Assembly: GCA_003415625.1 (NCBI GenBank)
Contig: PYIU01000005.1
Span: 439,001-503,000 of the forward strand
Origin: Aquanectria penicillioides
Lineage: Eukaryota > Ascomycota > Sordariomycetes > Hypocreales > Nectriaceae
DNA: 64,000 bases
Reading direction: 5' to 3'
The notes under the pieces are model-generated. The model worked only from the letters and a program-made list of their open reading frames with translations. It ran no database searches and was not told the DNA's origin. Of the stretch, positions 1 to 12,742 are shown one piece after another. The first letter of the stretch is position 1. Each line of letters opens with the position of its first letter. Made by a program: the position numbers and the translations under genes.

Positions 1-1710
1 ATGCGACTTTGAGGTACATGCCATGGGGACTCAGTTGCTATTTCACCGTGAGCTGAGGTCTTTTGTGACGATGAAACGCGGACATCAAATCCCATGCGTG
101 TCAATATTTCTTCAGCGAGAGCTTCTTGCGTTGAAGTAGGGCTGGCCGGAATTTGACAGCCTGTGGAATCAGGGGAAACTCGTAGATATACCCAATCAGG
201 ATGGTGTAGCATTGAATTTGTGCCGTCACCCTCACCGCCCCGGACTAAAGGGAGGATGTGGGTAAAGAATAACTCGTGGATATTGACTGACACGTGGTGT
301 TGAGGGAGCTCAATTACGGTGTTTAGGACAATGTCACGACTCATGGCGTCAAGGTCCAGACTGCCCGAATACAAAATCATTTGATCTCTGATTGAGGGCC
401 AGTTGATGAAGTCAATAACCAAAGCATGGTCCGGTAGTGCAGTTTGAAGCGGAGTCGGTCTGAACGGTACCGGAATGGCGAGTCGGTCTTCTAATCTGTT
501 CGAAATTCTCCATCTCATAACATACTCCATATATTTGGAGAAGTGCTACTTCTATCAGCATTGTATGTAACCTTTGACGGCGAACTGCGATTGAAGTGTG
601 ATTGAACCTACCACTCCATATATGTAAGTTTGGAGACCCGCCAAGGAACCTATGACCTCCACTGCTACCGAAGCTAACTTTCCAACCAAGTCAGTGCTAG
701 CAGAAGCTATTTTGGTTGACCCAATATTGCCAATGGACCTCGCCATTACATACTTCGCTGCGGACCTAACCTGATCGGCGAAGATGGTGGAGTTGTTGAT
801 GATAGCAAGGCTGTTGAGATTTGGCCGCGAAAACTGAATTGAAGGGGGAACCGATGGCTCAGTCACACTTTTGATAGTTGCCATGAACTCATCAATACCC
901 AATGGCTCAATGGCGAAAGGAAAGGCAGGTGTCTCCCAAGGAGGGTTTAGATGAGAGAAATCTACCCCTCCATAGAATTGAGAGTTACCTGATTGAGCGA
1001 GGTCTGCAGTGCAAACTAAATCGTTGCTCATATTCTGTATTGATTGAGTTGAATACCATGGACTGGTATGCGCATGGTTATATTCATTTCTGTTTGACGT
1101 GGAGGCCCGGGGTGTCAGCGGTTCGGGCTGAGGCTGGTCGCTCTGGACAATCCTCTCACTTTTGTCCATGTTAGATGAAGTTGGAGGTATTTGGGAAGGG
1201 GCCTCATCGGTCATTGTCTCGGGTAAAGATACTGAAACCTGAGGCTTGGTATTTGACTCAGGGTTGCTCAGCTCATCGAAGATAATATCATCTAAAAGAT
1301 GTCAGCAGAGATTGGTACTATCTCCAATGGAAGGGGAAAAAAAAGTTCGAGCTTGCGAACGAACCAGCAGCTGAGGTTGCTAAATTTCCGATGCTCAGAA
1401 GCTTTTGGCGAAACCGGAATAGTGAATCATCAACTTTGCGTTTCTCATCAATGAGTTTTAAGTGCGCCTGCAGGAGCTTGGAATATCTGGAATCCTCGAC
1501 GTTCGTTTGGTCGATAGATTTGAGTGTATCGATGAATGATTCCATCTGTTGAATGTGTGCTGCCTGCTTTTCCCGGGCGCACTGCTGGGAGATTCGATTC
1601 TGAGTTCGCTTCCTTTCTGCTGCCTGACCTGCGCCATGGTTCGATGCTTTTCGCTTCCTCCCGATTGACCTGTCGGCTCGGGAAGAAATAGATGTAGACT
1701 CAGAGTTCAT
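1..1710 (-). CDS. bZIP transcription factor with DUF3425 domain (3' end off window)
   Basis: Likely DNA-binding regulator of the adjacent cluster. The N-terminal part (about residues 25-65) is a bZIP basic region with the core NRISQQCAREKQ, followed by a short helical segment. The C-terminal part, read on the minus strand from about 530 down to 1, matches the fungal DUF3425 domain: a DWP-like IRDQMILYSGSLDLDA stretch, then a histidine-rich VELPQHH region and a late HPDWVYLRVSP segment. Two introns are inferred, about 1290-1359 (acceptor CTTTTAG) and about 555-603. The start is the ATG at 1710; the in-frame codon at 1719 is TTG. The reading frame is still open at base 1, so the protein may continue outside. 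It is divergent from a Zn2Cys6 regulator across about 1 kb. The family call is firm; the role in this cluster is inferred from position. Confidence 0.85.
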
Positions 1711-2689
1711 TTTGACCAATTTGAGTCGGACGAAAGAAGTCTGAGGTGAATAGAACTTGATGGGATGAAGATTGACTACCCTGTGTCTGTCATAGGGCTT
1801 GATAGCGCAGAGATCAGAACCATGCAGTCTTAATTGGTGTACCGTGAGGTGAGAGTGGAGCGGCAGGTCATAGCCGATAAACTTAGGGACGATGACGAAT
1901 AGAATGGATGGTTTTTCTCAATGCACCAGGGTTTGCCCGTATTATTTGCCATGGGAGTCATTGGTTACTTTCGGGAGCAGATCAAATACCCCAGACCCGA
2001 TCAAGCAGCAAGGGCTTATTGTTCTGCAAGAGTATCCATTTCTGACCGAAGGCGGGGAAACAAGCTCCGGAAAACAAAGCTCCGGAGCCGGGTAAGATGG
2101 GCATTTCGTGGATGGACCAATGAAGGTGTGTGGAATTGAGAGCTGCGCGATTGCGATCTTGGAAGCTGCTGGGCGCTAGGATGCTGACCTCGGTGCGGAG
2201 AAGTACACGTCACATTTACCTCGCGGAGCTGAGGTTGATGGTGATTCGGCATTGGTCTAAATTCAATGTAGTCTCTAATGTGGACGGAACACCGGAGTTT
2301 GAAATCTTGGTTTCGCATGAAATGGCTTCAGTCAATGTAACCCAAATCTCAGACCCCTGGCGATATCAATTTGGGTGATGGCGACAGTGTGATATGGCTT
2401 CGTTTCCACATGTCCGAGCAAGCGGGGTATGCATGCAAGACCACCTCCGCCACGTCGGCTAGCGATATTGCTCTCTGGGGTAATATCCCTGTGGTGTGTG
2501 GAATTATGTTAGTGCGCGTGAAGGCCTGCTCGTGCTCAGACGCACGCAACCCCAGTCTACCGTTGCAACCATCATAGTTCGAGTCGTGGATCAAGTTCTT
2601 TTCAATTTCTTAATTAAATCTACCAGACGAAAATTCCTGTACTGGATCCTTCCGCCCCCGGCTATGCGCCATTGCTCCATTATCATAAG
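1711..2689. promoter_or_regulatory. Shared intergenic region of the two divergent regulators
   Basis: About 1 kb between the bZIP gene (minus) and the Zn2Cys6 gene (plus). The short open frames here are not convincing. A 10-base direct repeat AAGCTCCGGA occurs at 2062-2071 and 2077-2086, exactly 15 bases apart. The second copy extends into the palindrome GCTCCGGAGC. The same hexamer recurs in other promoters of the cluster, so this is a candidate binding site for one of the regulators. Confidence 0.45.
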
Positions 2690-5227
2690 ATGGCACCAGC
2701 TTCTCGGAAATCCGATGATGGAGACTCGTCACACACATTCCCCGGTCACCGTGCAAATAAGCCCTCTGCTAGAAATCGGCCACGGGCTTCAGTAGCATGT
2801 GTGAGCTGTCGACAAAAGAAGACAAAGGTGAGAGTGACAATCGCTGCAAGACCTGCCATATTAATATCAAACTCGGAAGTGTGATGCCCAAAACCTTGAG
2901 CCTGGAAACAGCTGTTCTATGTGTCGCAATTCGAATACTGATTGCATCATAATCCAGAACAGCGATCGAAGAAAGTATGTAACCTGCCCGTTGCTCCTTT
3001 TATCATGATTCAATCAACGCTCTATGCTAACAACTGTCGACAACAGACATGGCTCTCGAGAGCATATTACGACTCTCCAAGGCCGAGTGGACTCTATCGA
3101 AGCATTGATAAGGTATTCTTGTAATATACATGCGATCGATTCTGTAATAACTCTTCTTTCTAGTCAATATGGGGTCAAGTTCCCAGATTCGCTAACGCGG
3201 ACATCCGAAAATGCACCACTAAGGTCTCCATCGAACACTCCCACAGAATCGACACAACTTGAATCAGCTTTACAAGATCAGGGGCTGGAAAATCAAGAGA
3301 TTGGAGAACATGGCAGTAATGGGGTCTCTGAGACGGGGGGGTAAGTGAAACCGTTGATGCTAACGCATTCTTGCTCATGTGAAGCTGAAGAAGTCTGACC
3401 ATTGTCAGGGACATTATACCTGGCGATTTCTCGCAGGGAAATGGTGAAGATAGGAGGGCAGAAAATGAGACTTTAGAGAATCCCACTTCAAGCCATGCTC
3501 AACCTACCTCCGAAGTTGGAGACGGCTTGGGTGGTTCTGAAACTCGCAGCGATTTCCATCTCCCGATTTCACCAAGTCAATCACTGCAAGAACGCCACTT
3601 GGTGGGGTTGGAGGAAGGTTCTATGAACCTAGATGTGGATTCAAGTCCTGGTCGTGTGAGATATTATGGCCCAACAACGCAACTTCATATCCAGTCTTCG
3701 GCAGAAATGGAGACCACTGATCCCATCGCCATGATAACACCGGCAGACTTCGTTGTTAATATGGACTCACCACAGCTTCGCAAACTGTTGTTACAGTCAT
3801 GTTGGGGTTATTACGCAAGATCGGTCAGAGTTGTCGACCAGGATTTGTTCATGACACATCGCATGAGTGGAAAGCGCTCGCAGTACTACTCTGAGTTTCT
3901 TGAGGCTGCTTTGCTCGCATGCGCTACCAGAATGAGCACGTCGAAAGCAGTGAGGAATCTTGGACGAGCCTACGCCGATCGAGCTAAGCAGAGTTTGATC
4001 CATGAGTTGGAACAGCCAACAGTTGCAACACTGCAAGGGTTCCTGCTTCTCAGTGACTTTGAAGCCACTTCAGCGCGAGACAGAGTTGGTTGGACATATA
4101 GTGGTTGGTTCCAACCTCAGTGACCGTTCTTTGAACCTTCATATTGACTTGACTTTCTAGGGATCGCCTGCCGACTTATCTTTGACCTAGGGCTTCATCA
4201 GGATTGTTCACAGCTAGTTAAACAAGGAATATTGGCGGATTCGGACCTGAAACTACGTGACACACTCTTTTTTGGGTCTTTCGTCTATGACAGGTTATGG
4301 GCGCTATATCTTGGACGCCCAAGTTGTGTTCCAATTTCCGCTCTCAAACAGAAAGGCGAGCTCCATAAACTAGAATATGGGAACACGCTTCTTCATTGGG
4401 TTCAGTTATGCAAATATATATCCGAAGTTACCGATATTCTCAACGATCTCGGTTCCATTGTCGGAAATACTACGGTATCGCGTCTGCAGGAGTTAAGCAT
4501 GGAGATCTCAACAGCTCACGAAGTTCTTCCACCTCGATTATCGTCAAAACAACTTTCAGATCTAGATGTAACAGCTTATGGACTGAATATGCAATTTTGC
4601 GGTATTCAAATTGTTCTACATCGAGCTCTGGTCAAGATCCTATCACAAGAAGACCAAGAAAATACGAGACCCGAATCGGTGTGCATAGAAAAGTCACGAA
4701 ACATCATGTATAATAACGCGGCCTGCATATGTCGCCTGACTTTGGCCTATCGGGAGATTTTTGGCATCGAGAGCTTTATTACCGTCATGTTAGATAACAT
4801 GTACATCGCTGCGAGCACCCTGATCTCGCAGATTCTTCAACCTGCAACCAACGGAAGCCCTCGGGGTTCGTTTTCCGATGCTCAGCAGCTATTAACAATA
4901 ATCTCCGATACGCTAAGTGCTCTACAGAACCATTACCCTGTGGTGGAAAAAATGCGTCGTACCCTGTCGCGGATCACCGATAACACCAGCCTAGCTGGAG
5001 TATTCGGCCAAATCTCAATCGTTAATATTACCCCCCGAAGCCATGAAAAAGTATTCCCAGACCCTTTTATATCATCTTTGGGGGGCTCATGGGGTTCCAT
5101 GGAGGCCTTAGTTCACGATGACTTTATCTTGAGTCAGAGTAATTTTCTTGGGGATGACTTCCAAGCTGATCTAGGCATGCCAGATGCCCCATGGCTTCAA
5201 GATATGGGATTAGGCTTGATTTCATGA
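2690..5227 (+). CDS. Zn2Cys6 fungal transcription factor (fungal_trans domain)
   Basis: Probable pathway regulator. The N-terminal binuclear zinc cluster starts in exon 1 with CVSCRQKKTK and, after an intron of about 50 bases at 2828, continues with C-x10-C-SM-C-x6-C, so all six cysteines are present (C-x2-C-x6-C-x10-C-x2-C-x6-C). Exon 3 gives a short linker/coiled-coil (ITTLQGRVDSIEALIR). The fungal-specific middle homology domain follows: TYSGIACRLIFDLGLH across the intron at about 4101-4160, then FFGSFVYDRLWALYLGRPS in the last exon. About five introns are inferred. The start is the ATG at 2690, giving a short basic leader before the zinc cluster. The gene lies between the bZIP gene and the first enzyme gene, on the enzyme's strand. 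The target is unknown. Confidence 0.88.
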
Positions 5228-6125
5228 TCATCAATGGGAAATAGATAATACAGTAGGGTACCAGATTATATCTCGCTGCCTTCTGCTTGGAAATCTGGTT
5301 GATTATACAAAGCTGAGACCGGGCTTTTGATGGGCGACGCGGGGCAGGTCTGGGGAGGGGTGGCTTGGGTGCTGACGCGGGTTGACTACTGAGTTAGATG
5401 CAGCTGCATCAACTCCTTTTCAAACGCAGCACCCCATAATATATCAATCGGGAAGGGATATGCCACGGGCACTTTATCCGATAATAAACACGGACAGTTT
5501 GCTACACCTTTACGGGTTAATTTTCAGGAAGATTTGTCAAGTCCTTTGCCCATTTTTTTCTCACTCGTTGCCGTTGCAAGTTGATCATACTGCATAAACA
5601 TTTACACTAATGCTGCCGCCATAATCAATGTCTGCTATGACGACTGGAGTGATTTGTGCTTGCGGTCTTTGAGGCAGTAACCGCTTACAGAGTTATTTCT
5701 TTTTTTCTTCACCGGTGGGCATCACAGGTCCTGGGGCTCTTTCATTTCAAAGCGCCTACATTCGCTCCTGGATTTGGTAGTATTATGTGCAACCCTTAAA
5801 CTTAGCTTCATGGCAGGCCATAGAACCTTTAGTCCCCTCCATTAGACTTGGGATGTGTGCTACTATAACAGCGCATTGATTTCAATGGTCTAGAAATAGA
5901 TCCGATGGTTTTATTCATCCGATCGGCAAAAGAAAACCTGGCTCTCTCTCATTTTCTTTTTTACGGAAAATTGGTCCGGGCTGATATCGACATAGGGCCT
6001 TGCCTTTTCCGCTTCTTAGATGAGAACTCGATTCAACCCACAGGACATTAAATAAATGTCTATTGCGTCATGAAACCTTGCTTCCCAATCTTCATGTTAC
6101 TAGTGTAATATTTCCAACGGCAGCA
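5228..6125. other. Intergenic, upstream of cyclase-family hydrolase 1
   Basis: About 900 bases with only short unsupported open frames. It must contain the terminator of the Zn2Cys6 gene and the promoter of the hydrolase. I see no TCCGGA copy here; one TCCGGG is present near 5976. Confidence 0.6.
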
Positions 6126-7454
6126 ATGATTCTTGATCCTAATTCTCTCAACTTGCCAAAGAGGGCAGAACTTCCAGATATTCCAGGGACCCCAAAGGGC
6201 TCCGCGTGGTTTTGGGGCAAGCAGGATGAGGTCAGTTTCTGTTTAATCTAGTTATTTTACTATGACCTAATGCTCTATTCCCAAGTTGGGCCGACTCAAT
6301 CTTCTAACCCCTCAGCGTCGACTCGCTGCGGCCAAATTAATTGATACTGGTCTTGTAGTGAGCTTGAAGTAATTTCGACAATCTTTGGAAAGTACCAGGA
6401 TGAACCTAACACCAGAATAGTTGGTCCGCTGAGTTACCCAATCCGCCCATGTTTGGACGAGAAGAGTTCAAGCACTCTATTAAATCCCTTGGACCAGCCG
6501 GTAATGATGAATTGTTGACGATGAACTCTCAAAGTGGATCGCAGGTTTGTTGTCTGTTGCGAGTGTAACCTAGCCATATTCTAACAGGAGTAGTGGGATG
6601 GCTTTCGACATGTAATCTACACCTTCCTCAGAATAAGTCCAATCGAAATATAGACTTACAGTAAGGTTAGGTCAGCGTACCTCACGATGGAGGTTGGTTA
6701 TTTTACAACAATGTAAGGTGTGGAGTTTTCTTATCCTTCTTAAACTGACATCGGTAGACGACACCCGACGACATCAACAATGGCTCTAGGTGTGGGGTTC
6801 AAGCTTGGGCTACTCACGGCATTGGTGAGCCCTAAGCCTTAAAAGATAGCCTAAAAGCTCCCCAGCGCTCATATCTCTTAGTTGGCCGAGGCGTGCTTCT
6901 TGATTACTGGGGCTACTGTAACAGGAATTACGATGTCAATACTCGCCACCCCATCTCAGCCGATGCTCTGAAGAATTGTGCGAAAGCACAAGGCGTAGAG
7001 TTCCAATATGGAGATATCCTACTTATTAGGATGGGTTGGATTGACACTTACAACAAAATGGACCAGAACGAGCGTGTAAGGTTAACTGAAGTCCCCGCAT
7101 ACCAGCACACTTTTGTAGGAGTCGATCAAAGTCAGGATATGGCAGATTTCCTTCATGATAACTACTTCAGTGTTGTGGCCTCTGACTCTCCTGCATTTGA
7201 GGTCTGGCCTCAAATCAAAGAATGGAACCATCACATCAATTTACTTCCATTGTGGGGACTGCCGATCGGTGAGTTATGGGATCTTGAGAAGCTATCGAAA
7301 GTCTGCAAAGAACGTGATCAATACACGTTTTTCTTTGCTAGTATCCCTATGAATGTTCAGGGTGAGATATTTAGAAAACTACTCGGCGCACAAAACTTAT
7401 TAACAGTTTATAGGGGCAGTGGGTAGCTATTCGAATGCCATTGCTATGTTTTAG
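6126..7454 (+). CDS. Cyclase-family metal hydrolase 1 (kynurenine formamidase-like fold)
   Basis: Member of the PF04199 'cyclase' family, metal-dependent hydrolases that cleave amides, lactones or cyclic diketone-like substrates. Exons join to give LGRLNLLTPQR, SQWDGFRHV with a nearby His (the family metal/active-site region), YNNTTPDDINNG, HGIVGRGVLLDYWGY and GDILLIRMGWI, then LPLWGLPIGELWDLE near the end. The last exon, after an intron starting near 7361, gives a GAVGSYSNAIAMF terminus that closely parallels hydrolase 2. At least five introns are inferred. The start is the ATG at 6126, followed by a Pro-rich leader. The paralogue at 11165-12345 lies on the other side of BVMO 1. The substrate is unknown; hydrolysis of a ring-opened or lactone product is an inference from neighbours. 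Confidence 0.85.
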
Positions 7455-8545
7455 GCAGCATACAAGTGTTCATGGCCAAGCTAGACCGTGGTTAACAGTG
7501 AAATAATTAGGAGAGGGAGTAGTGCTTGCTATGGGACCTGGTTATGTATTCACTTACCAAAGTCCAACACTTATAGAAATGCAATGCCTTGGGTATTCAA
7601 GCCGTCTTCGTCAGGTAACATTTATCTTTTGTTAGCTGTTGTCGTTATCTATGCAAATCTTGATCTATCCACCTTGATCGACTCTTCAAGTGCGTCTTGT
7701 AAAGTTAGGCTTCTTCAAACAACTCATACCCGACATACATGAAGAATTACATCTCGGACCACTTTTCGTTTCAATTTAGCGGAGTTTAACAGAATGACTT
7801 CTCCATTCATCAACAATATATGATGAAATCGGTGCACCCAATTTTTAAGTCTAGGGTAGCTGTGCCGAGGCGTGGATATTGAGGCTGTCGAAATGGCGCT
7901 GTACCACATTTGTGCTATTTGTTCGGCGTTGGAATTTACCTTTTTCCCCCACAATACCTTTTTCCCCCACAAATCATACTCAATTATTTGATGCGCGCCG
8001 TTCAACTTGTCTAGATTTTTCAAGATAGCCTTGTCTAATGAGGTGGTAGAACTATCAATTCCGCAGATTCAATCCATGACTGGCTTGGTGGACTTTCCAT
8101 GATTGCGTACTAAACTATGATCCCACTACGATATGCGCAGCATTGTAAGTGAGTAACCGACACCGGATATTATTTGCGCACCCAAGTAAATGGCATGGTA
8201 TGGGTATCCTGCAAACTTCAGACAATCCTGGTTTCCTTTCTAATTCCGGAACAAACCGGTATCACCTAGGTGCCGGAGAAGATTTCCGGGATTGCTCCAA
8301 ACCGAACCTAGGATCGTTTCCGGAGTTGAGGTCTTGATTGGACTATCATTACACAGACATAAATCATGAATTTCCGTTGTTATTCAACCCCATGAAGGTC
8401 GATGAGTTGCTAAATCCTCCTTGGCTAAGGAAAGTGGACATCTGAAACCTTTTCAACCAATACGACGAACAGACTCGGCCTACAAATGACAATTTCACCC
8501 CGAAGTTGAGGACCCTTAACCCATTTTTGAGCATATGTTGGTCTC
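7455..8545. other. Intergenic before BVMO 1
   Basis: About 1.1 kb without a supported gene. It holds a perfect tandem repeat (see 7937-7972), two copies of TCCGGA at 8245-8250 and 8319-8324, and a further CCGGA at 8273. These sit within 300 bases of the BVMO 1 start codon and may be regulator sites. Confidence 0.5.
7937..7972. repeat. Tandem duplication of an 18-base unit
   Basis: The 18-base unit TACCTTTTTCCCCCACAA occurs twice head to tail with no mismatch, in the intergenic region between hydrolase 1 and BVMO 1. It is probably a slippage duplication at a pyrimidine-rich tract. Confidence 0.9.
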
Positions 8546-10455
8546 ATGGCGTACTCAAAGGATCCGATAGTGATCATTATTGGGGCTGGCCCCTCGGGAA
8601 TCGCAACTGCGCACAAACTTAAGCATGAGCTGGGCTTTGATGACTTCTTGGTTTGTGACAGGACTTAATTGACCGAAGAAGTAGACATTCTAAGATTTTC
8701 CTATTAGATATATGAAAAACTCCCCGGCTTAGGGGGCACCTGGATGTCAAACCAATACCCTGGTTGCGGCTGCGACATTCCTGCACACCTCTACACATTC
8801 AGCTTCAACCTAAACCCGAATTGGTCCGAAGACTTGGTTGGACAGGAGGAGATTCTACAATGTAAGTTATATTTATAAGGGAATTTTTTGTCTAAAATAC
8901 CTGACCAACATTGAAAACTAAACAGATATGAATGACACTGCCGACAAGTTTCATCTTCGAGAACATATGATGTTTGAGACTGAATGCCGCGGCGCAACGT
9001 GGAATATGAATTCACAACAATGGGAGGTTCATCTACAGGATACTCGGACGGGTCGCAAATTTGACATTCAGGGGACTGTTTTGATCAGCGCAGTCGGTGC
9101 AATTTCCTATCCAAAGAAGGTCAAGTTCCCAGGAATGGAAAAATTTCAGGGTAAGATAGTTCATACAGCTGAGTGGGACTTGGATTATGATTATCGTGGA
9201 AAGAAGATGGCTGTGATTGGCAACGGTTGTAGCGCTGCCCAGCTTATTCCCAGCGTCATCAATGACGTTAGCTACCTGAAGCAATATGCCAGGGGTGCTC
9301 AATGGTTAGTAAAGTCTGAAAACACAAAAGTCGTTCCCAGCTTATGCATATAGGTATCACGATCGTCCTAATCGCACTTTCTCATCGGCTCAACGATGGG
9401 CATTCAGCCACATTCCCTTCTACAACAGACTCTTTCGATTTTGGCTATTCGCTGTCAACGACAGTCTTGCAGGACTCTACGCATCCAGCTCAGACTCTAT
9501 CAAAGCGCGAAACACAGTCGAGACCCAAGCGAAAGAGTATATTTATAACAATGCACCTCCAAAATATCACAACTTTATGATTCCAGATTTCCCGCTAGGT
9601 AAGCCAACCCCATCTCCGTCAATGCAACGATGCTTTGCTGATAAGGCTGTATAATCAGGATGCAAGAGGCGAATTTGGGATCCTGGCTACTTAAAGTCAC
9701 TATGGGAGAATAACATGATCCTTGTGCCGGAAGGCATACGAGAGATTGATGAGACAGGAATCATTAGTAGCAGCGGCATTAAGGATGAATTTGACATTAT
9801 AGTCACGGCCACTGGATTCGAAGTGACAAACTTTCTAGTACCTATGAAAATCACTGGGGTCAACGGAAGTGACCTTCGAGAGCAGTGGAAAAATACTCGT
9901 GGGCCGCAGGCATATTATGGATGCTTTATTCACAATTTCCCTAATTTTGCGATGCTCTTCGGCCCCAACACGTTTCCAGCACACAATTCGGCATTGTTTG
10001 CAATCGAGACTGGCATTGAGTTTATTTCAAAGACAATGTTAGCACCGATTTTGGACCAGAAGATTCGAGTCATCGACGTCAAACATTCTGCTGAGGAGCG
10101 TTTCGTGAAAAGGATCCAAGAGAAACTTACTAGTTCAGTCTATGAAGCTGGTTGCTCCAACTGGTTTGTCAATGACCTTGGGAAAAACGTTACATCTTGG
10201 CCAGGATACGCAGTTTCCTTTTACATCCAGACTCTATTCCCTAGATACGGAGACTTTGTAACCGTTCCGGGTTCCCTATTGTGGAGGATAAAATGGGTCC
10301 ATCGATTGATGAGAACGAATCGCACTTTTTTAATTGTTTCGATCCTTTTTACCCTGGGGATCACAGTGGCTAGACGTGTCCCATTATCTGGCTTTTTTTC
10401 ATGGATTCTTCAACATGCAAATGAAGTATCCTTGATATTTGCAAAGTCGCGATAA
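8546..10455 (+). CDS. Baeyer-Villiger-type flavin monooxygenase 1
   Basis: FAD/NADPH-dependent monooxygenase expected to insert oxygen next to a ketone. The N-terminal dinucleotide fold IIIGAGPSGIATAHKL is followed after an intron by GLGGTWMSNQYPGCGCDIP, the usual post-Rossmann GGTW..YPG block. The BVMO fingerprint FxGxxxHxxxW(D/P) is present as FQGKIVHTAEWD. The second nucleotide fold is MAVIGNGCSAAQLIP, and ATGFEV follows. Five exons are inferred, with introns near 8650-8707, 8862-8925, 9305-9353 and 9600-9659. After the catalytic region the C-terminus has a hydrophobic stretch (FLIVSILFTLGITVA, then more hydrophobic sequence), which could anchor it in a membrane. That would be unusual for the family. 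It is flanked by two cyclase-family hydrolases on the same strand. Confidence 0.9.
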
Positions 10456-11164
10456 AAAACTGGTCCTTGGAAATGGTCAATGATTAGCCTATTCAATAGC
10501 ATATTTGGAATTTCAATGGAAAAAAAGCACCTCTTTAATTCAATTCTTCGTTTTCGGGGTCCTCATCCAATTCGAAGACATGTCTTCTTTGCGAGCGTAT
10601 ACGGACATAGAAGTTTCAAGACGGTCATCAAATTGGCGAACTAAAGCCCTTTGACGTACGTCCTGTCTAATTGATCAGACCCTGGCCCATTCGTGCACAT
10701 AATTAAAATGCGGGAGTTGAAGAACGCCAATTCAATGCATTCCATTTTTCAGTATATCCCCTTCTCGATATCCCCGGGATTAATCTTGTCATCTTTTATA
10801 AATCAGAAAGGAGATTAGGAGAGACATCCTATGAACTGCCACTATCTACCACCATTAGACTTTACTCTTTATCGAAACAGATTTGTGGAGTTGAGACTAA
10901 GGGAAATCTGGAATCGGGACCAACGAATGGATAACACGGAGATCCAGGATCCGGAGTGAAATTGAACAGACGCCAAATTCTCGGATTGACAATGCGACTA
11001 TACCAGATTAGGCTTATGCGGAAAAGTCACCCGGGACGAGGAACCAACGATTGGCACACCTCGTCCATAAGTATACCACCTCAAAGCACACTTAGGTCAC
11101 CGCTCTCAATTCGGTACATCAATTCTAAAACAGAAATCATTCTTGTTTTTTTTTCTTTTTCGAA
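10456..11164. other. Intergenic before hydrolase 2
   Basis: About 700 bases, no supported gene. One TCCGGA lies at 10950-10955, about 210 bases upstream of the hydrolase 2 start. Confidence 0.5.
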
Positions 11165-12345
11165 ATGGACCAAAAGATTCTCCCTTCATACCAAAAGATC
11201 CCACCTGTCGAAGGCATGCCACATGGCTGCGCTTGGGGTTTGTGGGATCAGGATGGACAGCGTGATCAGGTTGGAAGTCTAAATCTACTGACACCGCGAA
11301 ATGTTTTAGAAGCTAAGAAGGAAATCCAAACCGGAGTCTCTGTCTCTTTGAAGTATGTTTTGTCCCAATCGGCGACGAACTAAATAGCTAATTGGAGTGT
11401 CATAGCTGGCCTCTTGAGAGAATCGAGGACCCTGGTCACAACAGAACAAAGATTGTGCATAATTTCCTCGACCTTAAACCTAACTTGATCGGACATGACG
11501 ATGAGATATATATAAATACACAGACAAGTAGCCAATGGGATGGCTTACGTAAGATAAATCACTTGGCACCCTCTAGATATGCTGATATTGATTGTTAAAG
11601 GGCACTGGGCACACCAGCCAACAGGAAAATACTATAATGGTTTGACTCACGAGGAGATAAGCGGACCAAATCGTAATCTTAGAAACGGAATCCAAGGTAC
11701 GTGAGCTGATAAATGACGAAACCAAAGGCTAAAATGGTGTTGAGAGTGGCTTCATGGCGGTGGGGTTATTGGAAGAGGTGTACTCCTTGATTACTATTCA
11801 TGGGCAGAAAAGCAAGGAATAAAGTATTGTGCAGCAAGCAAGCACTGTATCAGCCACAACGATCTGGAGCAAGTGGCCAAGGATGAAGGTGTCGAGCTTC
11901 GAGTACGGGATATCTTAATGGTGCGCACTGGTTGGATCAAGTGGTACAATGAATCGACGCCAGAAGAAAGAATCCAAGGGTGCAAGACTCACCATAACTA
12001 TGTCGGCGTAGAGGGAACGGCCGATAGTATCGAATGGCTTTGGAATCATCACTTTTCGGCACTAGTTGGCGATAACATGGCTTTCGAGGCATGGCCTGCT
12101 GACGGCCCCTATCGTAAGGCAAAGATTTGTATTAACCGAAGCAAGCAAACATGCTAACAAGGGGAAAAGGGATTCATGATAACGCCCTAGCTCTCTGGGG
12201 AACGCCCCTTGGAGAGCTTTGGGACCTCGAAGAACTAGCGGATCAATGCAAGAAACATGGGCGTTGGAGTTTTTTTGTCACCAGCTGTCCGTTGAACATC
12301 GCTGGTGGTGTAGCTAGCCCGCCAAATGCGTTGGCCATATTCTGA
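11165..12345 (+). CDS. Cyclase-family metal hydrolase 2
   Basis: Second PF04199-type hydrolase. The first exon gives GSLNLLTPRNVLEAKKE. Further exons give SQWDGLR followed by HWAHQPTGKYYNG (histidine-rich active-site region), HGGGVIGRGVLLDYY and VRDILMVRTGWIKWY. The final exon has ALWGTPLGELWDLEEL and the terminal SPPNALAIF. Introns are inferred near 11353-11403, 11550-11599, 11698-11750 and 12113-12170. The start ATG at 11165 precedes a leader ending PHGCAWGLWDQDG, as in related fungal proteins. The same exon blocks appear in hydrolase 1 but with clear divergence, so this is an old duplication or a related second enzyme. The substrate is unknown. Confidence 0.86.
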
Positions 12346-12742
12346 TTTGTGAGGGTTTACCTTGCAACTCGGCCTTAATTTAGCACGAGATATCACATAA
12401 TCAATTTATATGGCGATAAGACCCGATTCAATTGATCCGACGAGATCCAAGGCACTACTACAAAATTGATCCCGAGCAACCCACTAGTCCTCGTCTGTGT
12501 CAAGCTCGGCGGGAATTACCCACAGAATAAATGGAGAATTCTATTGGTGATAATTTACTCTTGGAGCATTTTGTGTATACGGATGACACGGTGGCTAAAG
12601 CATGCGCCTGATTGTGGCTTTGTAGAAGATTTCATTACATATTAGCCGTTATTCAACATCTCTTCATCAACCCATCAAGAGTAAGATATCTGAGCTGAGA
12701 GCTATTATATGGAAATTTAGTATGAATTATAATAAAGTATTA
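12346..12742. other. Convergent intergenic region
   Basis: About 400 AT-rich bases between the 3' ends of hydrolase 2 (plus) and the esterase (minus). No gene seen; terminators of both are expected here. Confidence 0.6.
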
